From Gammaproteobacteria bacterium (GTDB lineage Bacteria > Pseudomonadota > Gammaproteobacteria > S144-34): DNA of 15,002 nucleotides. The notes under the pieces were generated by a model that did no database searches, was not told where the DNA came from, and saw nothing but the letters and a program-made list of their open reading frames with translations. A program made the position numbers and the translations under genes. The stretch is from the NCBI GenBank assembly GCA_015487895.1, contig WFOW01000194.1, forward strand, positions 1 through 15,002, read 5' to 3'. Shown here piece by piece: positions 8,172-15,002 of this stretch (positions are counted from its first letter, which is position 1; every line of letters begins with the position of its first letter).

Positions 8172-9423
8172 GCGCGGGCCGGCCGTGGTCGTGCTCTCGA
8201 GCCTCTTCCCGAGCGCGGTGCGCCCGCGCGCGGGGCTGTTCGTGCGCGAGCGGATGTTCCGCGTGGCGCGGCGGCTGCCGCTGACCGTGGTCTCGCCGGT
8301 GCCGTGGTTCCCGGGCCAGGGGCTGCTCCGCCTGCTGCGGCCGGGCTACCGCCCGATGCCGCCGCGGCGCGAGGTGCAGGAGGGCATCGAGGTGCATCAC
8401 CCGCGCTTCCTCGCCCTGCCCGCGGTGGGGCGCTGGCTCGACGGCTGGTCCATGGCGCTCGCCTGCCTGCCGCTGCTCGCGCGCCTGCGGCGGGAGGGCA
8501 GGCTCGAGGTGCTCGACGCCCATTTCGGCTACCCCGACGGCTTCGCCGCCGCCTGGCTCGGGCGCAGGCTCGGCGTGCCGGCCGTCGTCACGCTGCGGGG
8601 CACCGAGGTGCCGCTCTCGCGCACGCGCCTGCGCGGGCGGCTGCTCGCGGCGGGGCTGCGGCGCGCGGCGCGCGTGCTCGCGGTGAGCGCCTCGCTCGCG
8701 CGCCTCGCGCGCGCGCTCGGCGTGCCGGGCTCGCGCATCGAGGTCGTCCCCAACGGCGTGGACGGCGAGCGCTTCCGTCCCGCCGACCGCCGCGCCGCGC
8801 GCCGCCGCTTCGGGCTGCCGGAGGAGGCCAGGGTGCTGGTCACCGTCGGCGGGCTGTGCGAGCGCAAGGGCTTCCATCGCGTGATCGAGCGCCTGCCGGG
8901 CATCGCGCGGCGCTTCCCGGACGTGCACTACCTCGTCGTCGGCGGCCCCTCGCCCGAGGGCGACTGGTCGGGGCGGCTGCGCGCGCTCGCCGCCCGGCTC
9001 GGGGTCGCCGGCCGGGTGCGCTTCGCGGGCGAGCTCGCGCCGGAGGACCTGCGCTGGGCGCTGTCGGCGGCGGACGTCTTCGTCCTCGCCAGCCGCAACG
9101 AGGGCTGGGCCAACGTCCTGCTCGAGGCCATGGCCTGCGGGCTGCCGGTGGTCGCCACCGACGTCGGCGGCAACCGCGAGGTGGTCTGCCGTCCGGAGCT
9201 CGGGATCATCGTCCCCTTCGGCGACGGCGGGGCGCTGGAGGCGGCGCTGGTCGAGGCGCTCGGACGGACGTGGGACCGCGCCGCGATCCGCGCCCACGCC
9301 CTCGCCAACGGCTGGGAGGGGCGCGTGGCGCGGCTCGAGGCGATCTTCCGCGAGCTGGCGGGGACGGGCGCGGCGCGCGGCGAGGCCGCCGGCGCGCCCC
9401 GGCGCAGGGCGGAGGCGGCATGA
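8158..9423 (+). CDS. GT4-family glycosyltransferase
   Basis: This is a 421-residue glycosyltransferase with two Rossmann halves. The N-terminal half has VVLSSLFPSAVRPRAGLFV (residues 11-29), where the usual flexible acceptor loop is PRAGLFV, and LDAHFGYPDGFAAAWL (119-134). The donor half shows VVPNGVDGERFRP (196-208), TVGGLCERKGFHRVI (229-243), and E-x7-E at Glu315 and Glu323 followed by CGLPVVATDVGGNREVV. It resembles capsule and exopolysaccharide GT4 enzymes that recur in exosortase loci, but I cannot assign a named subfamily or sugar. The C-terminal 20 residues are Ala/Arg/Gly-rich and probably disordered. The GTG start at 8158 is set by a strong G-rich ribosome site. The next gene overlaps its stop as ATGA. 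Confidence 0.88.
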   Translation: MPPRERGPAVVVLSSLFPSAVRPRAGLFVRERMFRVARRLPLTVVSPVPWFPGQGLLRLLRPGYRPMPPRREVQEGIEVHHPRFLALPAVGRWLDGWSMALACLPLLARLRREGRLEVLDAHFGYPDGFAAAWLGRRLGVPAVVTLRGTEVPLSRTRLRGRLLAAGLRRAARVLAVSASLARLARALGVPGSRIEVVPNGVDGERFRPADRRAARRRFGLPEEARVLVTVGGLCERKGFHRVIERLPGIARRFPDVHYLVVGGPSPEGDWSGRLRALAARLGVAGRVRFAGELAPEDLRWALSAADVFVLASRNEGWANVLLEAMACGLPVVATDVGGNREVVCRPELGIIVPFGDGGALEAALVEALGRTWDRAAIRAHALANGWEGRVARLEAIFRELAGTGAARGEAAGAPRRRAEAA

Positions 9424-10268
9424 GCGCGGGGCTCGTGCGGCGCATCGGCCGGCGCGTGCGGCGGGGCTCGCGGCTCGCCCTCAAGCGCGCGGTGCAGCGC
9501 GCGCGGCCGCGCCGCGGCGGCGAGCCGCCGCTCACGCTGCTCGTCGCCGGCGTGCAGCGCTCCGGCACGAACATGGTCATGGACGTGCTCGAGCGCAGCC
9601 TCGAGACCGACGTCTACCACGAGCGCGACCCGCGCGCGTTCGACAACTACGAGATGCGCCCGCTGGAGGTGATCCGGGGGCTGCGCGCGCGCACGCGGGC
9701 GCGCGTGTTCGTCGTCAAGGCCCTGTGCGAGCTCGACCACCTCACCTTCCTCATGGACCGGCTCGCGCCCGCGCGCGCCGTGTGGGTGGTGCGCGACTGG
9801 CGCGACTCGGTGCGCTCGCAGCTCCGCTCCTTCCCGCGCCATCCGGGCTGGATCCGGCGCACGCTGGCCGACCCCGCCGCCGGCGGCTGGATCGGGCGCG
9901 GGCTCATGGGCAGCGGCCTGCTCGAGCGCGCCCGCCGGCTCGCCCGCGAGGACATGGACGACGTCAGCGCCGCGGCGCTCTTCTGGTGGTTCCGCAACCA
10001 GCTCTTCTTCGAGCAGGGCCTCGAGCGCGACGCCCGCGTGCTCGTGGTGCGCTACGAGGACCTCGTGCGGCGCCCCCTGAGCGGCTTCGGCGCGCTCTTC
10101 GCGCACGCGGGCCTCGCCTTCGACCCCATGTGGGCCGACGACGTCAGCCCGCGCTCGGTGGGCGCCGGCGCCGGCCTGGAGGCCGACGCGCCCATCGCCG
10201 CCGCCTGCGAGGCGCTCCTCGGACGCTTCGCGCGCATCGCCGAGGCGCGGCTGGAGGACGCGGCATGA
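9420..10268 (+). CDS. Sulfotransferase family protein (second, divergent)
   Basis: This 282-residue protein carries a PAPS-binding pair: LLVAGVQRSGTNMVMDVLE (residues 40-58) as the 5'-phosphosulfate loop and VWVVRDWRDSVRSQL (121-135) as the 3'-phosphate site, with Arg125 and Ser133. LVVRYEDLVRRP appears near residue 205. In sequence it is clearly different from the sulfotransferase at 5948, notably in the GTN in place of GTT and the RDWRDS motif, so it is not a recent duplicate. The first 34 residues are strongly basic, with about a dozen Arg and few acidic residues, which may hold the protein at the membrane surface. The start is ATG at 9420, overlapping the upstream stop, with GGAGG at 9411-9415. 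A sugar of the polysaccharide is the likely acceptor. Confidence 0.82.
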   Translation: MSAGLVRRIGRRVRRGSRLALKRAVQRARPRRGGEPPLTLLVAGVQRSGTNMVMDVLERSLETDVYHERDPRAFDNYEMRPLEVIRGLRARTRARVFVVKALCELDHLTFLMDRLAPARAVWVVRDWRDSVRSQLRSFPRHPGWIRRTLADPAAGGWIGRGLMGSGLLERARRLAREDMDDVSAAALFWWFRNQLFFEQGLERDARVLVVRYEDLVRRPLSGFGALFAHAGLAFDPMWADDVSPRSVGAGAGLEADAPIAAACEALLGRFARIAEARLEDAA

Positions 10269-11632
10269 GCCTCTACACGCGCATCGTGAGCGGCACGCTC
10301 TTCCCGCTCCACGAGCGGCTCAAGGGGCACGACACGGTGCGCGCGCGGCGCGCGCTCGAGCGCAGCCAGTGGCTGCCACCGGCGGAGCTCGAGGCCCTGC
10401 GGCTCGCGCGCCTGCGCCGCCTGCTCGCGCGCGCCGGCGCGCGCGTGCCCTACTACCGGGACCTGTTCCGGCGCCTGGGCTTCGATCCGGAGCGCGTGCG
10501 CGCGCTATCCGACCTCGAGCGCCTGCCCTTCCTCACCAAGGCCGAGATCCGCGCCCACGCCGAGGCGCTCAAGGCCGAGGACGCGCGCGGGCTCGCGCCC
10601 TTCAACACCGGCGGCTCGACGGGCGAGCCGCTCGTCTTCTGGATCGGGCGCGAGCGCGTCACCCGCGACGTCGCCGCCAAGTGGCGCGCCACGCGCTGGT
10701 GGGGCGTGGACATCGGCGACCGCGAGATCGTGGTCTGGGGCTCGCCCATCGAGCTCGGCGCCCAGGACCGCCTGCGCGAGCTGCGCGACCGCCTGCTGCG
10801 CACGCGCCTGCTGCCGGCCTTCGAGATGTCCGACGCGCGCGTGCGGGAGTACCTGGATACGATCCGGCGCTTCCGTCCGCGCATGCTCTTCGGCTACCCC
10901 TCGGCCATCGCGCACCTCGCGCGGCGCGCCGAGGCGTGGGGGCTGCGCATGGACGGGCTCGGCATCGCCGTCGCCTTCGTCACGGCCGAGCGCCTCTACG
11001 AGGACGACCGCGAGCGCATCGCCCGCGTCTTCGGCTGCCGCGTGGCCAACGGCTACGGCGGGCGCGACGCCGGCTTCGTCGCGCACGAGTGCCCCGAGGG
11101 GCGCATGCATATCACCGCCGAGGACGTCGTCGTCGAGATCGTCGACGCGCGGGGGCGCGCGCTGCCGCCGGGCGAGGCGGGCGAGATCGTCGTCACGCAC
11201 CTCGCCACGGGCGACTTCCCCTTCATCCGCTACCGCACGGGCGACATCGGCGTGCTCGACCCCGAGCCCTGCCCCTGCGGCCGCTCGCTGCCGGTGCTCG
11301 CCGAGGTGCGCGGGCGGACCACGGACCTCGTCGTCGCCCGCGACGGCACGGTCATGCACGCGCTCGCGCTCATCTACGTGGTGCGCGAGGAGCCGGGCAT
11401 CGAGCGCTTCCGCATCGTGCAGGAGAGCCTCGAGCGCACGGTGGTCGAGCTCGTGCCGGGCCACGGCTACGACCCCGCCTGCGCCGGGCGCATCCGCGAC
11501 GGAATCGCCGCGCGCCTCGGCCCGGGCGTCACCGTGGAGGTGCGCACCGTCGAGCGCATCGCGCCCGCCCGCTCCGGCAAGCACCGCTACGTCGAGAGCC
11601 GCGTCGCGCCGCGGCTGGGAGCGGCGGCATGA
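10265..11632 (+). CDS. PaaK/CapK-type adenylate-forming enzyme (phenylacetate-CoA ligase family)
   Basis: This 455-residue member of the ANL adenylate-forming superfamily activates a carboxylate with ATP to an acyl-adenylate. It shows the P-loop-like FNTGGSTGEPLVFW (residues 113-126), the core segment NGYGGRDAGFVAHEC (262-276), IRYRTGDIG (321-329) with the hinge-side Asp, a CPCG pair (336-339) typical of PaaK relatives, RGRTTD (349-354), and the C-terminal SGKHRYVES with Lys439. The length is close to PaaK (about 430-450). In polysaccharide loci such CapK-like proteins are thought to help attach acyl or amino-acid groups. No acyl carrier protein or acyltransferase is visible here, so the substrate is unknown. 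Genuine phenylacetate degradation is unlikely, as no paa genes are nearby. The ATG overlaps the upstream stop as ATGA, with GGAGG at 10253-10257. It is the last gene of the operon. Confidence 0.87.
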   Translation: MSLYTRIVSGTLFPLHERLKGHDTVRARRALERSQWLPPAELEALRLARLRRLLARAGARVPYYRDLFRRLGFDPERVRALSDLERLPFLTKAEIRAHAEALKAEDARGLAPFNTGGSTGEPLVFWIGRERVTRDVAAKWRATRWWGVDIGDREIVVWGSPIELGAQDRLRELRDRLLRTRLLPAFEMSDARVREYLDTIRRFRPRMLFGYPSAIAHLARRAEAWGLRMDGLGIAVAFVTAERLYEDDRERIARVFGCRVANGYGGRDAGFVAHECPEGRMHITAEDVVVEIVDARGRALPPGEAGEIVVTHLATGDFPFIRYRTGDIGVLDPEPCPCGRSLPVLAEVRGRTTDLVVARDGTVMHALALIYVVREEPGIERFRIVQESLERTVVELVPGHGYDPACAGRIRDGIAARLGPGVTVEVRTVERIAPARSGKHRYVESRVAPRLGAAA

Positions 11633-11641
11633 CCGCGAAAT

Positions 11642-11676
11642 CCGGTTTGCAGTCTGCGGTCCGCAGTTTGCGGGGG
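11642..11676 (+). repeat. 7-nt degenerate tandem repeat (GCAGTCT-like)
   Basis: Successive 7-base units GCAGTCT, GCGGTCC, GCAGTTT and GCGGGGG run from 11649 to 11676, possibly preceded by a weaker CCGGTTT at 11642. All begin GC-A/G-G, so the period is clear although the units are imperfect. It starts 10 nt after the last polysaccharide gene's stop. Function unknown. Confidence 0.5.
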
Positions 11677-11708
11677 AGCTCTTCCGGGCCCGAGACAGGA
11701 CAACGGAA

Positions 11709-11747
11709 GTGGGAAGCAAATGAGGAATGTGGGAGCAAATGAGGAAT
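11709..11747 (+). repeat. Tandem duplication of REP head plus flank (about 20 nt, two copies)
   Basis: GTGGGAAGCAAATGAGGAAT (11709-11728) is followed directly by GTGGGAGCAAATGAGGAAT (11729-11747), differing by one inserted A. The complete REP hairpin begins at the next base with GTGGGAGC. The two copies thus carry the REP head without its stem. Confidence 0.75.
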
Positions 11748-11770
11748 GTGGGAGCGCCTTCCAGGCGCGA
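11748..11770 (+). repeat. REP-like palindromic element A
   Basis: A 23-nt unit: head GTGGGA, stem GCGCCT, loop TCC, stem AGGCGC, tail GA. It forms an inverted pair with element B, 25 nt further on. The head plus GC hairpin matches the general form of gammaproteobacterial REP sequences moved by RAYT transposases. No such transposase is in the window. Confidence 0.8.
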
Positions 11771-11795
11771 TTCCTCAGCCTCTCTCCGGCCGAGG

Positions 11796-11818
11796 TCGCG
11801 GCAGGATGCCGCTCCCAC
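11796..11818 (-). repeat. REP-like palindromic element B
   Basis: On the minus strand: head GTGGGA, stem GCGGCA, loop TCC, stem TGCCGC, tail GA. Same length and layout as element A but inverted, with two stem pairs changed on both sides so that pairing is kept. Confidence 0.8.
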
Positions 11819-11844
11819 AGAAAGGGGGGCAACAAGCAGCGAAT

Positions 11845-11867
11845 GTGGGAGCGGCTTTCAGCCGCGA
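11845..11867 (+). repeat. REP-like palindromic element C
   Basis: Head GTGGGA, stem GCGGCT, loop TTC, stem AGCCGC, tail GA. It begins the second inverted pair; element D follows after 15 nt. Confidence 0.8.
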
Positions 11868-11882
11868 CTGTGCGGGCCCGGG

Positions 11883-11905
11883 TCGGGGCTGGAAGCCCCT
11901 ACCAC
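11883..11905 (-). repeat. REP-like palindromic element D
   Basis: On the minus strand: head GTGGTA, stem GGGGCT, loop TCC, stem AGCCCC, tail GA. It is the most divergent copy; its second stem pair is G-C where the others have C-G, so the hairpin is preserved. Confidence 0.75.
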
Positions 11906-11920
11906 AACCGGGAGGTCGTT

Positions 11921-11954
11921 CCCGTCTCCCGTCTCCCGTCACCCGTCTCCCGTG
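11921..11954 (+). repeat. 7-nt tandem repeat (CCCGTCT)
   Basis: Four and a fraction units in register: CCCGTCT, CCCGTCT, CCCGTCA, CCCGTCT and CCCGTG. The units are nearly identical, unlike the degenerate heptamers at 11642-11676. It has no spacers, so it is not a CRISPR. It is likely prone to slippage. Confidence 0.75.
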
Positions 11955-12022
11955 CACTCCCGCGAAGCGGGCACGGCAGCCTGTCGGCCGCACGCCGCGG
12001 GCCGCGCACCGCAACCCGGCAA

Positions 12023-14075
<2,053 letters not shown>

Positions 14076-14083
14076 GGAATCAG

Positions 14084-15002
<919 letters not shown>

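Larger units (their letters stand above)
11633..12022. other. Repeat-filled spacer between convergent operons
   Basis: This stretch of about 390 bases lies between the plus-strand polysaccharide operon and the minus-strand tadA. I see no credible gene in it. It holds a 7-nt tandem repeat (11642-11676), duplicated REP heads (11709-11747), four REP-like hairpins (11748-11905), a second 7-nt tandem repeat (11921-11954), and a small GC hairpin CCCGC-GAA-GCGGG (11959-11971). No hairpin is followed by a T-run in either direction, so no classical rho-independent terminator can be named. The REP hairpins could end or protect the two converging transcripts. Confidence 0.8.

Noticed and set aside
11629..11742. 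A 37-codon ORF starting with ATGA overlap after the CapK-like gene
   Set aside because: The overlap imitates the operon's other junctions, but the ORF consists of the heptamer repeat and the duplicated REP heads and ends inside a repeat. There is no sign of a protein family.
11921..11954. Possible CRISPR array
   Set aside because: The units are 7 nt, directly adjacent and without spacers; no cas gene is present.
11959..11971. Hairpin CCCGC-GAA-GCGGG as a terminator
   Set aside because: The stem is only 5 bp and neither side is followed by a T-run, so it cannot be called a rho-independent terminator.

Overview
The window is a very GC-rich stretch of bacterial chromosome. By eye, GC is about 70% or more through most of the window and roughly 62-65% in the guaB end. 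The protein families and the guaB-guaA-tadA order point to a gammaproteobacterium, perhaps a Chromatiales/Ectothiorhodospiraceae-type organism. That placement is an inference from gene content, not from a marker phylogeny.

Layout. Bases 1-11632 are one tightly packed plus-strand operon of an exosortase A (XrtA, PEP-CTERM) exopolysaccharide locus. It runs: the last codons of an upstream gene (possibly the FemAB-like gene usual at this position); a TIGR03087-type sugar transferase (39-1286); exosortase A fused to an EpsI domain (1288-2841); a TIGR03088-type sugar transferase (2838-4013); a class II glutamine amidotransferase/asparagine synthase-like protein of the XrtA type (4017-5951); a PAPS-type sulfotransferase (5948-6946); a Daro_2409-type GT4 glycosyltransferase (6948-8171); another GT4 glycosyltransferase (8158-9423); a second, unrelated-looking sulfotransferase (9420-10268); and a PaaK/CapK-type adenylate-forming enzyme (10265-11632). 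Every junction is an overlap of 4-14 nt or a gap of 1-4 nt, so the genes are almost certainly co-transcribed and translationally coupled.

Bases 11633-12022 form the only sizeable intergenic region. It lies between two convergent transcription units and is made largely of repeats: four 23-nt REP-like hairpins in two inverted pairs with covarying stems, a tandem duplication of the REP head, and two different 7-nt tandem repeats. Bases 12023-15002 carry, on the minus strand, the housekeeping cluster guaB (5' end outside the window), guaA and tadA.

How it works together. The four glycosyltransferases, the amidotransferase and the adenylate-forming enzyme would assemble and decorate an extracellular polysaccharide. 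Exosortase A would cleave and anchor PEP-CTERM proteins at the envelope in step with that polysaccharide. Two separate sulfotransferases suggest that the polysaccharide, a glycolipid precursor or a glycosylated surface protein is sulfated at two positions. The core (39-5951) is a known, conserved system; the distal part (5948-11632) looks like the strain-specific decoration module. I found no wholly unknown system. The most unusual elements are the double sulfotransferase module and the repeat-filled convergent spacer.
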